This document shows positions 10,239 through 19,110 of a DNA stretch of 64,000 nucleotides, piece after piece (within the stretch, counting starts at the first letter, position 1; the number at the start of each line of letters is the position of its first letter). The notes beneath the pieces were generated by a model, which saw only the letters and a list, made by a program, of their open reading frames with translations, was not told the origin of the DNA and made no database searches. Location: positions 55,283,018-55,347,017 of the forward strand of contig CM026404.1 of NCBI GenBank assembly GCA_014843695.1, written 5' to 3'. The translations under genes and the position numbers were made by a program. The DNA comes from Archivesica marissinica (lineage: Eukaryota; Mollusca; Bivalvia; Venerida; Vesicomyidae).

Positions 10239-10318
10239 CTTGCGTCTATAAGGACACTACATCACGTTGCAAGAGTCCAGCTTGAGGAATCGCAGCAGGC
10301 CAGAGAAGCTCTAGACAG
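10239..10318 (+). CDS. Coiled-coil gene, exon 2
   Basis: Acceptor TATTTTCTAG before 10239 and donor GTGAGT at 10319. The 80-nt exon reads LASIRTLHHVARVQLEESQQ and continues AREALD, ending with two bases of an Arg codon completed by exon 3. Composition is helix-forming (Gln, Glu, Leu, Ala). I know of no named domain. The phases fit exon 1 and exon 3 exactly. Confidence 0.75.
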
Positions 10319-10418
10319 GTGAGTACTATACATAGCACATGTTCAAGGTCTTGAGCTCTTCATATTCAGTTACCATAGTTTCCGTTATTCGGCACTTGAA
10401 GAGCTTTACCTTTTTTCC

Positions 10419-10546
10419 GGTGCGGGCCGTTGTCTAATGTTAAAACGTGTGGCCCAAACCATTTGTATGTTAATGCTATGTATTGTATCTTTACGTGCAT
10501 GACATATGTACTATTGATTTGTAATAAAATATGGTTTTAAAAAATG
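10419..10546 (+). repeat. Dispersed repeat R, copy 1
   Basis: Segment from GGTGCGGGCCGTTGTCTAAT through TGGCCCAAACCATTTG to TAATAAAATATGG. A second partial plus copy is at 11146-11256, and a reverse 5' piece (ACAACGGCCCGCACC) is at 11342-11368. Its AATAAA-bearing end suggests a retroelement 3' end, family unknown. Confidence 0.55.
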
Positions 10547-10584
10547 AAGAGCTCTTTATGTGCGGCGTACAATGTACAACCGCT

Positions 10585-10808
10585 CAATTCTCATCAATGT
10601 AACACGGGTTTGATCCTCGGACCGGGAAGAATGTGAGATGGTAAGGTGGTCACACAATCAAACATATCTGTTTTTTCCCAGTGTATTCGTCTGGTTTCCT
10701 CTCACACGAATGATTACATATATACTCGTTTATCCCCGCCAACAAGAGCGATAAATATAAGCTATTAAAGCTTGTTTCGCAATCGTTGTAAAATAAACGT
10801 TTATACAA
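10585..10808 (+). mobile_element. SINE-D copy
   Basis: Starts at the B-box region GGTTTGATCCTCGGACCGGG, then GTGAGATGG, GGTTTCCTCTCACACGAATG and a tail GCTTGTTTCGCAATCGTTGT AAAATAAACG. The 5' half of the tRNA head is degraded. SINE-D shares its 3' tail with SINE-A. Confidence 0.75.
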
Positions 10809-10920
10809 TCTCTTCAAACCAAATATAAAGGTGAGGCGGTAACCAAGAGATTAACGTTTGGGAGACTACACAATCTGAACGTCGCAGGTTCCACCACCGA
10901 CTTAAGCGTATTAAAATAAT

Positions 10921-11144
10921 GTGTGGAAATCGTGGATGCGCGTTCGCTTCAGGTCCGGAGTTCGAACCCCGCTGGAGCCGTTACGAGTGTGCCCTTAGGC
11001 AAGGCATTTAAATTACACGTTGCCTCTTCTCTCTTCCTCGTGGCGATGGATTCCATCAGGAATGAGGTATCGAGAGTGATTAATATAAGTTGTAATAACT
11101 TGTTTCGCAATCGAGCTAATAGTAAATTTGTATAAACTAAACTA
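10921..11144 (+). mobile_element. SINE-A copy
   Basis: Head shortened (GGAAATCGTGGATGCGCG, the A box partly lost), B box GAGTTCGAACC, body and tail to AATTTGTATAAACTA. It carries the same 10-bp head deletion as the copy at 9225, hinting at a subfamily. Confidence 0.85.
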
Positions 11145-11145
11145 A

Positions 11146-11256
11146 TGTTGTTAAAACTTATGGCCCAAACCATTTGCATTGTCAGGTTATGTATTGTATC
11201 TGTTTGTGTATGACATATTTACTATTGATCTGCAATAAAATATGATAAAACTAAAC
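11146..11256 (+). repeat. Dispersed repeat R, copy 2
   Basis: TTAAAACTTATGGCCCAAAC through ATGACATATTTACTATTGAT to CAATAAAATATG, matching 10433-10546. Confidence 0.55.
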
Positions 11257-11910
11257 TACGCTAAGTACATTGCACCAACATGGCTGACACTTGCAGCTCC
11301 AGCGGAGCTCGAAATCCGGACCTTTCGCACTTTCACGACTTAACAACATTAGACAACGGCCCGCACCAGAATGTAGTCGAAGGTCATGTGACTATATTTG
11401 GTGTCATTGATTTTGTATTACTATGGCATAATGTTCACCATAGAAACACAGTTCATTGGTGTGATGTCAGATGTCAGATGTCACTACACATGGGAAGACA
11501 TCAAGTTGTAAAAGATTAGAAGTAGCATTAACAAGACCTCCATGAATCGTTTGCCGAACTGTGTGCGCGTGTGCCCTAGTTTGTGTACACTAAGTGCAAC
11601 TAAGTAACGCACATATTGGTCCTGTGAACATAAAACACTGACACATGGGACGGGGTAGAGCAATGACTTATGTTGCCATGCTTTGTAATTAATCGAATAT
11701 GTCGTCATGAAACCTCTGTGTGACGTATTAGTTGTGACGGTGACTGCTAATGTGTTGCCACGTATCACCACAATAAAGTGAAGTCTGTCTATACAGACCA
11801 TTCATCGTGATGGAAAACGTTGTATTTGTTCAAAGGTGGTGGGATGCAAAAATTGTCGAGCTTAGACAGTTTCTTTATAGGCGGTCTTTATTCGTAGGTG
11901 GTCCTTGGCA
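11257..11910. other. Intron 2 sequence with SINE-A and repeat-R fragments
   Basis: Contains a reverse SINE-A head fragment at about 11293-11332 (GGAGCTCGAAATCCGGACC) and a reverse piece of repeat R at 11342-11368. The remainder to 11890 is unassigned. A 37-bp minisatellite unit begins before the SINE-B at 11911. Confidence 0.5.
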
Positions 11911-12190
11911 GACGGATATGTAGTCCAGTGGTAACACGCTGGACTGGTAATCCAGGGATCGCAGGTTCGATCCCCCGTCTGACCCTAATACAATTAACAG
12001 TCTTTCAGATGGGACGTTAAACCGAGGTCTCGTGTCGGTGTTTTAAACCGTACACGTAAAAGAACCAGATGAGATTCTGTCTGTATCATGCACTATCCTC
12101 CAAAATCTAAAATAACTAATCTCTTCAGGAGGCGTCGCTCATATGGGCAACCGGTAGCCGCTAAGCGACGATAAATAAACGTAAACACAC
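11911..12190 (+). mobile_element. SINE-B, near full length
   Basis: tRNA-like head with pairing acceptor ends CAGACGG and CCGTCTG and anticodon loop CTGGTAA between CTGGA and TCCAG, most like tRNA-Thr(GGT). The SINE-B body follows, ending in AAACGTAAACACACAC. It splits a GGTGGTCCTTGGCA minisatellite unit from the rest of that array, and the body carries a short extra piece (CCGCTAAG) near 12167. Confidence 0.9.
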
Positions 12191-12415
12191 ACAGGTGGTC
12201 CTTGGCAACTAGACTGTGTACGCATACACAGGTGGTCCTTGGCAACTTGACTGTGTACGCACACACAGGTGGTCCTTGGCAACTAGACTGTGTACGCACA
12301 CACAGGTGGTCCTTGGCAACTAGACTGTGTAAGCACACACAGGTGGTCATTGGCAACTAGACTGTGTACGCACACACAGGTGGTCCTTGGCAACTAGACT
12401 GTGTAAGCAAGTGGA
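12191..12415. repeat. 37-bp minisatellite, 6 copies
   Basis: Unit GGTGGTCCTTGGCAACTAGA plus CTGTGTACGCACACACA, about six copies. One more partial unit lies before the SINE-B at 11911, so the SINE landed inside the array. Confidence 0.95.
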
Positions 12416-12456
12416 TTTTCATATTGCACGAGAACTGATTGATAAAATTGATTAGA

Positions 12457-12547
12457 TAACGTTTGTTATATTACAGTAGATTACATAACGTTTGTTATAT
12501 TACAGTAGCATTTAATAAGAAACAGCTCTAATTTTCTATTACCTCCT
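12457..12547 (+). repeat. Left 91-bp direct repeat flanking a LINE
   Basis: Identical over 91 bp to 14518-14608. Contains two copies of an AACGTTTGTTATATTACAG unit and then CATTTAATAAGAAACAGCTC. Best read as a long target-site duplication. Confidence 0.85.
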
Positions 12548-14517
12548 GCAGTAAAGCTTATATATGTTACCTAGACAGTCGTCAGACCGGGTGTGGCACA
12601 ACGGCCTGATATATAAATTACATGACTGTGGATTAGATAATCTTTCTTTTAAAGCATTTGTTAGTCATTTACATCAGAATGGTTCGACGTAAAACAGGGG
12701 ACAAGACAAGGCGGGAAATGTTCACCGATTTTATATTTATTATTTATCAACGGTCTTATAAAAGCATTAGAAGCATCACATCTGGGGTTCTGCATATATA
12801 ACATGGATATTTGCAGTCCAACCGTAGCTGATGATATGGTTCTTTTTTCTATGTCTAAACGCAGCTTGGACCAAATGTTACATATTTGCTACGAGTATTC
12901 TCTGAAATGGAGGTTTGACTATAACCCGAAAAAGTGTGCCGTAATTGTGTACAATGAATCGAGTACAGAATTTGAGAATTCTACAAGAATATGGAAACTG
13001 GGCAATGATACTATTAAGGAGGACACCAGTTATACTCACCTTGGCATTTTAAGTAATAACTACTGTATGTTGCACGATAATCTACATAACGCGAGTGTGA
13101 AGCTGCGGGGGACCTTATTAAATATATCTAACAGTGGGATAAGTTCAGGTGACTTAAATCCCTTAAGTCTTTCCAGGATATATAAATCAGTTGTTTTACC
13201 AAAAGCGTTGTATGGGTGTGAACTATGGAATTATTTGACTAGTGCCAATATCTTAGAGATTGAACGAGCTCACAGATTTTGCGTAAAATATATGCAAAAG
13301 TTGCCAATTTATGTGAACAATAACGTTGCATTGCAGTCCTTGGCAAATGTGCCGATATCAACTGAAATAGACTATAGAAAATTGCAATTCCTTGGACAGT
13401 TATTTAGACTTCCCTGTCAATATCTTGCAAAACAGATTTTTACCAATAGACTCGTCCGATATAATAACTGTAGTGAAAGACAAAGCCTGGGCTTCTTACC
13501 GGATATTTTCCGTCTTCTCCACAAGTACAATCTATTAGACTACGTGAATATCTATTTTGAAAGTGCCTCATTCCCTACAACATGTGTGTGGAAGTCCGTT
13601 CTCAAAAGACATGTATATCAATATGAACACAATAAATGTATGATAAATTTAGAGAGTGAATTAACGCCGCGGTTATGTAACAGTTTATTCCCTAATCAGG
13701 GCCCTTGTCTACTCTGGCGAATTAGTCGCAAATATCCAAATGCAAAAAGATACTGTGTTACTGCCGTATATGTGTTATGCAAATTATTGTCATATAACCG
13801 TAGTGAGAAATGTGAAAAATGCAGTCTGCATGTTGAAAATATTCTTGTCCATAAACTTCTTTTCTGCTGTTGTAATGAAAAACTTTGGACATATTTATGG
13901 CAAGATATTGTGTCATATGCACATATTGCATTATATTTGAAGTTCATTACTCAAGAGCCAGTCATACAGATATATGACTTACTGTCCGGTCTTCAGCAAC
14001 ACGGTGTTTCTGATTATGCAAATGAGAGAATAATATTAGCCAGTGTTAAAGCATTTCATTCAATGCTACTTTAGAACTGAGTTTCTGCTAATGACTGTAT
14101 CTGGACATATACAAATACATTGTTGAATGCATATAATAACATTATGTAATTAAGTACATAATAACGTTGATACATTGTATTTCATACACCTAATTCACAT
14201 GCAATCTGTAATATTGTTTTCACAATACATATTACAATTGTTCGTATATGATTCCTTAAATAATTCTTGTATTTCGTTTCGTCAAGGGTTTTTTTTGCTG
14301 GTTATCAAAGATGCATTGGAGAACGTACATATGTAATAGCTCTGAATAGTTCTTGATGATAAATATGTAATTATTTCATTTATGTTTATACTACAATATA
14401 TGTCATTTATGTTTGTCATTTCAATGTCTATATGTTTTGCACTTGTATGTGCTTTTGTGTAGCTCTCCCGTCAGTGGAGGTAATAAAGATATATATGTTA
14501 TATTACAGTATATTACA
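12548..14517 (+). mobile_element. 5'-truncated LINE between 91-bp direct repeats
   Basis: A 1970-bp insert carries the last part of a reverse transcriptase gene and a 3' UTR with AATAAA-like AGGTAATAAAGATATATATG. The identical 91-bp flanks and the long open frame imply recent insertion. The 5' end starts near RT motif A (DRVWHNGLIYKL at 12585), so the copy cannot be autonomous. It lies in intron 2. Confidence 0.8.
12665..14074 (+). CDS. LINE reverse transcriptase, C-terminal part
   Basis: A frame open from 12665 to TAG at 14072-14074 encodes RT palm motif QGTRQGGKCSP (motif B region) and ADDMVLFS (motif C; first ATG at 12803 lies just before it). Thumb and post-RT sequence follow, with LPKALYGCELWN and a Cys-rich segment CEKCSLHVENILVHKLLFCC. 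The upstream frame with DRVWHNGLIYKL ends at a TAA near 12690, so one frameshift separates motif A from motif B. Non-LTR retrotransposon; I cannot fix the clade. Confidence 0.8.
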   Translation, partial: SFTSEWFDVKQGTRQGGKCSPILYLLFINGLIKALEASHLGFCIYNMDICSPTVADDMVLFSMSKRSLDQMLHICYEYSLKWRFDYNPKKCAVIVYNESSTEFENSTRIWKLGNDTIKEDTSYTHLGILSNNYCMLHDNLHNASVKLRGTLLNISNSGISSGDLNPLSLSRIYKSVVLPKALYGCELWNYLTSANILEIERAHRFCVKYMQKLPIYVNNNVALQSLANVPISTEIDYRKLQFLGQLFRLPCQYLAKQIFTNRLVRYNNCSERQSLGFLPDIFRLLHKYNLLDYVNIYFESASFPTTCVWKSVLKRHVYQYEHNKCMINLESELTPRLCNSLFPNQGPCLLWRISRKYPNAKRYCVTAVYVLCKLLSYNRSEKCEKCSLHVENILVHKLLFCCCNEKLWTYLWQDIVSYAHIALYLKFITQEPVIQIYDLLSGLQQHGVSDYANERIILASVKAFHSMLL

Positions 14518-14608
14518 TAACGTTTGTTATATTACAGTAGATTACATAACGTTTGTTATATTACAGTAGCATTTAATAAGAAACAGCTCTAATTTTCTAT
14601 TACCTCCT
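14518..14608 (+). repeat. Right 91-bp direct repeat flanking the LINE
   Basis: Exact copy of 12457-12547, preceded by a third, slightly different AACGTTTGTTATATTACAG-type unit at about 14498-14517. Confidence 0.85.
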
Positions 14609-14979
14609 TTGGCAGATAAGGTCTGATTTATTCCAATTGTGAATAGGTCCTTTTTAGCTAGAATCCTTTGTTTTTACTGTTGTGCCCTAAGCCGATATTG
14701 CGGTATGATAAACATGATTTGATCAAAAACGTGTTGATTAAGTAATAACATTGTTTTACAAATAAGTACCCATTGCATCTATACTGTAGGAGATCTGTCG
14801 AGATATAGTAATTTAATAATCATAAGAAGCGATAGTGGGATAACATTGCTAGCATGTTGTGCAAAGGAAACAACGATAAAAACAGAGGAAAACACTTAAT
14901 AGGACCTATCTACTTTTAGGGAGTATTCAGGGGCAGTAACACACTGATGTCTCTTATTGAATGCTTGTTCGTATTTCAG
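14609..14979. other. Intron 2, 3' portion
   Basis: No repeat family recognised. It ends with the exon 3 acceptor CGTATTTCAG. Confidence 0.5.
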
Positions 14980-15136
14980 GCGTCTCCAAGATGACCACGA
15001 GGAGTATGAGAAGTGGGCTCACGTACGGGAGCGGGCCAAGAACGTTACCACATTCATGGACAAGGTCCAGGCCGACAAACAAGTACCCGACTCCAATAAG
15101 ACCAAACTCGACTCATTAACACAGCTAATGGCAAAG
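14980..15136 (+). CDS. Coiled-coil gene, exon 3
   Basis: Acceptor GTATTTCAG and donor GTAGAG at 15137. The first base completes an Arg codon from exon 2. The 52 codons include RLQDDHEEYEKWAHVRERAK and NKTKLDSLTQLMAK. Charged, helix-prone sequence with leucines at heptad-like spacing. It ends in phase 0, matching exon 4. Confidence 0.85.
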
Positions 15137-15251
15137 GTAGAGTGTTTATGTATATTTATCATAAGGCGTTTTGTACATGTTCAATCAGTTTGTTTGTTTG
15201 TCTGTTTTGGTATTTAACGTCGCAGTAGCAGCTTAGGTCATATGGCGATTA

Positions 15252-15413
15252 TTAATGTGAGATGGTACGATGGTCGCCAGATCGGACAGGTGGGTTTTCT
15301 CCGGTTTCCTCCCACATGAATGACCACATATACGCTTTCATTCGAGCCAACGAGAGTGATTAATATAAGTTGTTAAAACTTGCTTCACAATCGTTGTAAA
15401 ATAAATAGTTAAA
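15252..15413 (+). mobile_element. SINE-D 3' part
   Basis: TTAATGTGAGATGGTACGAT, GGTCGCCAGATCGGACAGG, TTTCCTCCCACATGAATGAC, then the tail GAGAGTGATTAATATAAGTT and CACAATCGTTGTAAAATAAA. The tRNA head is missing. Confidence 0.8.
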
Positions 15414-15419
15414 CAAAAT

Positions 15420-15556
15420 AAATATCAGGCACCGACCTTCCGCATGCCAGGTGGATATCTCTCAAAAATGAAATCAATCGACACTTCCAACCAACAGCGA
15501 CGAGGGGCATGCGGTTTGAAGTAAACGACCGTAATCACTCGACCACTTCCAATCGT
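15420..15556 (-). mobile_element. SINE-F-like fragment, reverse
   Basis: On the minus strand GGAAGTGGTCGAGTGATTAC resembles an A-box region with a long variable arm, as at 2253-2343. The B box is degenerate. Low certainty. Confidence 0.35.
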
Positions 15557-15654
15557 TCTATCTGTTGTATTTTACACGAATGAGTTGTATGAAAATTTAA
15601 ATGCATTCGCTCTTTGCAATGTATAATCCTTACTTTGGACTTTCTTAGTTGTCG

Positions 15655-15903
15655 TAACCCAATGATCACAGGTTCGATCCCCCGTCTGACACTAATAAAA
15701 TTAACGTCTTTCAGTTGGGACTTTAAACCGAGGTCTCGTGTCGGTGCTGTACACCGTGCACGTAAAAGAACCAGAGAAGACTCTGGAATGGATCTCTGTC
15801 TCTACCATTGCACTATCCTCCAACAATCTAAAATGACTAATCTCTTCAGGAGGCGTCGCTCATATGGGCAACCGGTAGCGACGATAAATAAACGTAAAAC
15901 ATA
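15655..15903 (+). mobile_element. SINE-B, 5'-truncated
   Basis: Begins in the anticodon/T arm (CCCAATGATCACAGGTTCGA), with full body through CAGGAGGCGTCGCTCATATG and CGACGATAAATAAACG. The small open frame over it is not a gene. Confidence 0.85.
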
Positions 15904-16725
15904 CATTCTTCGTTGTCTCTCAGCGCAGTACCATCAGTAATTTCTTACGAGAAGAATGTGCTATATATGAAATATGTCAACCAGTTAATAACTTAATACA
16001 CTGTGGGCCTTTAAATAAAGAATAGTATACGAATCTACTCCAGAGATTTTGTGATAATGAACCCTGAGACAAAGTAAGATTATTGAAATAACACGTTATA
16101 AGTTTTTGTCTCTCATCAACGGTGTAGCCAGATAAAAATGGTGTGTACGCAAATCTGGGAGCACTAAAAGTGCTACCAGACTAGGAGGCAGAATTCGTTA
16201 TATGTCCTCGTGTACGCCCGCCCCTCCCACCAGTCCCCGCTCTCATTCAGTTTTTATTCCATTTTGGGACCGATTTTTCCAACGATATGTACACAGCTGC
16301 GTTTTGGGGTACAGGTAGCTACGCGCATGCGCATGGTATCAAGCATGGATTTTATTATCACACACAAATCCTCTCTTTCTGCTGAAATGAAGAAAAAGAC
16401 GTATTTAAATTTCTACATGTGTATTTGAACACAGAGGGCTAGTCGCACATGTGATCACTAAGGTGACAATAGTGTGCGACACATGCCAGTATCACTTCGC
16501 ATAAACAGTCAAATTCCTTGTTTTGAAACTTCGCATTCACATCCGAGGACAATTTCCCTACACACACGGTATGACCCCACCCTACCAGTTATCTTGAACT
16601 TTGACCAAAAGTAATCCGATTTCATAATTATTTATGCTTCAAAAAACCCATCATTTCTCAAAAACCATCAATGGTATTGCTTTGAAAACTCGCTTACTCA
16701 CCCGAGGACTAATTCTCTACTACTC
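15904..16725. other. Intron 3 sequence with a copy of a recurrent intronic repeat
   Basis: Unassigned to about 16480. From 16490 there is a diverged ~150-bp unit (TGAAACTTCGCATTCACATC, CGAGGAC, AGTAATCCGATTTCATAATT) that recurs in introns near 40370, 43600, 46560, 50385 and 55140. Confidence 0.5.
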
Positions 16726-17017
16726 ACAGACGGATCTGTTGTCCAGTGGTAACACGCTGGACTGGTAATCCAGGGATCACAGGTTTGATACCCCGCCTGA
16801 CACTAATAAAATTAACAGTCTTTCAGATGGGACTTTAAACCAAGGTCTCATGTCGGTGCTTTACACCGTGCACGTAAAAGAACCAGAGGAGACTCTGGAA
16901 TGGGTCTCTGTCTGTATCATTGCACTATCCTCCAAAAATCTAAAATGACTAATCTCTTCAGGAGGCGTCGCTCATATGGGCAACCGGTAGCGACGATAAA
17001 TAAACGCAAAACACACA
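16726..17017 (+). mobile_element. SINE-B, full length, with target duplication
   Basis: Full 292-bp copy from ACAGACGGATCTGTTGTCCA to AAACGCAAAACACACA. Perfect 12-bp target duplication TCTCTACTACTC at 16714-16725 and 17018-17029. This is the best reference copy of SINE-B here. Confidence 0.95.
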
Positions 17018-17289
17018 TCTCTACTACTCCAGTATGCGTACACCCTACCAATGACAAGTGACTAAACACATATTACGATTTCATAAATTATTTATGCGTC
17101 AAAAAATATCAAAGATTATTATTTCCCCAAAAAAGCCCCCTATTAGTATACTGGCACCAACAACAACCGTGTACGTTTATATTGAGCGTTACCTTTTCGT
17201 TACAAATGTTAGAATTATGGATCTTACTATACTGAGTGAAGATAAATACTGCACACATTGCACTAATGCACCCACTATTTAAGCGTCCA

Positions 17290-17337
17290 CATTTGCCTGG
17301 GCAAACGGTAGCGACGATAAATAAACGTAAAACACAA
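17290..17337 (+). mobile_element. SINE-B 3' end fragment
   Basis: GGGCAAACGGTAGCGACGAT AAATAAACG only. It lies directly before another truncated copy in the same orientation. Confidence 0.7.
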
Positions 17338-17342
17338 ACAAG

Positions 17343-17601
17343 TTGCCTAGTAATCCAGGGATCGCAGGTTCGATCCCCCGTCTGACCCTAATACAATTAA
17401 CAGTCTTTCAGATGGGACGTTAAACCGAGGTCTCATGTCGGTGATGTACACCGTGCACGTAAAAGAACCAGAGGAGATTCTGGAATGGGTCTCTGTCTGT
17501 ATCATGCACTATCCTCCAAAAATCTAAAATAACTATTCTCTTCAGGAGGCGTCGCTCATATGGGCAACCGGTAGCGACGATAAATAAACGTAAAAACAAC
17601 A
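17343..17601 (+). mobile_element. SINE-B, 5'-truncated
   Basis: Starts in the anticodon arm (GTAATCCAGGGATCGCAGG), with body and tail to AAACGTAAAAAC. Flanked by AAACAAGTTGCCTA on both sides, a likely target duplication. Confidence 0.85.
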
Positions 17602-17726
17602 AAAACAAGTTGCCTATTTTCTTTCTATAGCGATATAAATTTTACCTCTAAGGCTAGTGGACTGTTTCTTTTTGGTGTCAGTATATTTAGAAGTTACCTC
17701 CAATAAGAGATACTATTATCTTTCAG

Positions 17727-17846
17727 TTGGAAACTACGAGCGCGGAAATAACTGAGAGGACCAAACAGTGCCTGCAGCCCCACCGAGATGTGCAGTATTA
17801 CGAGACCGAACAGGAGAGTTACGGCACTAATAATAGACGTAGAAAG
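17727..17846 (+). CDS. Coiled-coil gene, exon 4
   Basis: Acceptor TCTTTCAG and donor GTAATG. Exactly 120 nt (40 codons), phase 0 at both ends, encoding LETTSAEITERTKQCLQPHR, DVQYYETEQESYG and a basic end NNRRRK. It has the same length and phase as the A exons of the repeated pairs but no clear sequence similarity to them. Confidence 0.8.
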
Positions 17847-17876
17847 GTAATGCAGTCTACATGGTAACATCCACTA

Positions 17877-18075
17877 ACAGTCTACATCCACTATGTCAAA
17901 GTCGGTTATGTCGAATTATCCGGTTATCTCGAAGTCGGATCAAAGTCCCGTTTCAGGCACTATCATTTTACATATAACTGGCTCTGTTTATATCGAATTT
18001 CGTGAAGTCAAACTTCGGTTATGTCGAAATATTTTGTTCGGTCCGACGGGATTCGACATAACGGATGTAGACTGT
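17877..18075. mobile_element. MITE with CAGTCTACATCC termini
   Basis: Inverted termini ACAGTCTACATCC and GGATGTAGACTGT bound ~199 bp containing repeated GTTATGTCGAA / TTCGACATAA blocks in both orientations. The CAGT terminus and TA nearby suggest a pogo/Tc1-like MITE. The target duplication is not clean. Confidence 0.6.
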
Positions 18076-18195
18076 ATATAGTAGACAGTGTTACAAGACG
18101 TGATAAGATATCAATATGAAATGCTTAACATGTGCTTAGGGCATTACATGTACAAACAACATTCAGGTGTACAACATATCATTGGATCCAACATG

Positions 18196-18500
18196 TTGTT
18201 GTCCTTCATGGCGATGGATTCCATCAGGAATGAGGTCTCGAGAGTGATTAATATAAGTTGAAAGAACTTGTTTCGCAATTGAGCTGAAATAAATTTGTAG
18301 AGAGAAGAGGCAACGTGGAATTTAAATGCCTTGCCTAAGGGCACAATCGTAACGGCTCCAGCAGGGCTCGAACTCTCTCTCCTTCATGGCGATGGATTCC
18401 ATCAGGAATGAGGTCTCGAGAGTGATTAATATAAGTTGAAAGAACTTGTTTCGCAATCGAGCTAAAATAAATTTGTATAAATAAATTTGTATAAACTAAC
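18196..18500. mobile_element. Rearranged SINE-A cluster with an inverted middle
   Basis: Three SINE-A pieces: plus-strand 3' half (18196-18299), minus-strand central part (18299-18376, AGAGAAGAGGCAACGTGGAA to GGGCTCGAAC), and a second plus-strand 3' half (18376-18500). The two plus halves are almost identical, so the array looks like local duplication with inversion. Confidence 0.8.
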
Positions 18501-18973
18501 ATGTTGTTGCTATAAATATTTTGAACTTAATCTTTACTTATTAAGCGTTTCGAGTGTGGCTAAACCGTTCCGCATATCTATATGAAATTCGTCATGGTAA
18601 TCTAGGGTAGTGACTTCAACGAGATACTCCTCAACGCTACTACCGATATTAATGCTTACATATTTGCTGAATCATTATATTATGTTGTCCAATAAAACAT
18701 GGCCAAATTGCTACTATAAATAGATTGTGTAACATTTCAGTTTTGGAAATATACCACATACAGTAAGTTATATTCATGAAGTGGTTCCTGTATGTTAGAA
18801 AAACACTAAGTAGGCAATCCATGTACGAAACGTTATCATTTAATTCAAAATGGCCGCTTTTGTTACTATAAATAGCTCCGTTTCTTGGTGGCATGTCCTG
18901 CTCTATAACAAGTCCAAGCACCTAACAGTGACCGTAGGTCAAAAAATGTCCGATTTTAGAAATTATATAGAGG
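18501..18973. other. Intron 4 sequence, partly shared with other introns
   Basis: Contains TAACATTTCAGTTTTGGAAA TATACCACATACAGT, also found near 42690 in the intron after B2. It is therefore a shared intronic repeat or duplicated intron segment. Confidence 0.5.
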
Positions 18974-19110
18974 ATCTTACATGAGTGGCTTTCCATATTG
19001 AATTTATTAAACTCGTTGAATAAAAATGATAAAATGCTCGAGCCTCGCATTTTATCATTTTTATTCAACGAGTTTAATAAATTCAATATGGAAAGACACT
19101 AATGTAAGAT
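18974..19110. mobile_element. Near-perfect fold-back element (64-bp arms)
   Basis: Arms of about 64 nt (ATCTTACAT... and ...ATGTAAGAT) differ at two positions, separated by a 9-nt centre TCGAGCCTC. The tip reads AAATGCTCGAGCCTCGCATT. A transcript would make a stable hairpin. No coding content; consistent with a fold-back MITE. Confidence 0.85.

Noticed and set aside
10419..11368. A 950-bp DNA transposon with 22-bp inverted ends GGTGCGGGCCGTTGTCTAAT
   Set aside because: The right end is a reverse fragment of repeat R, which also occurs at 11146; unrelated SINEs lie between, so the inverted ends look coincidental.
11936..11985. Possible tRNA-Thr gene
   Set aside because: Boxes and pairing are good, but the same head is joined to a SINE-B body here and at all other copies, so it is a SINE head.
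12803..14074. The LINE frame as a complete host gene starting at the ATG
   Set aside because: RT motif B lies upstream of that ATG and the frame is open above it; it is a truncated transposon gene.
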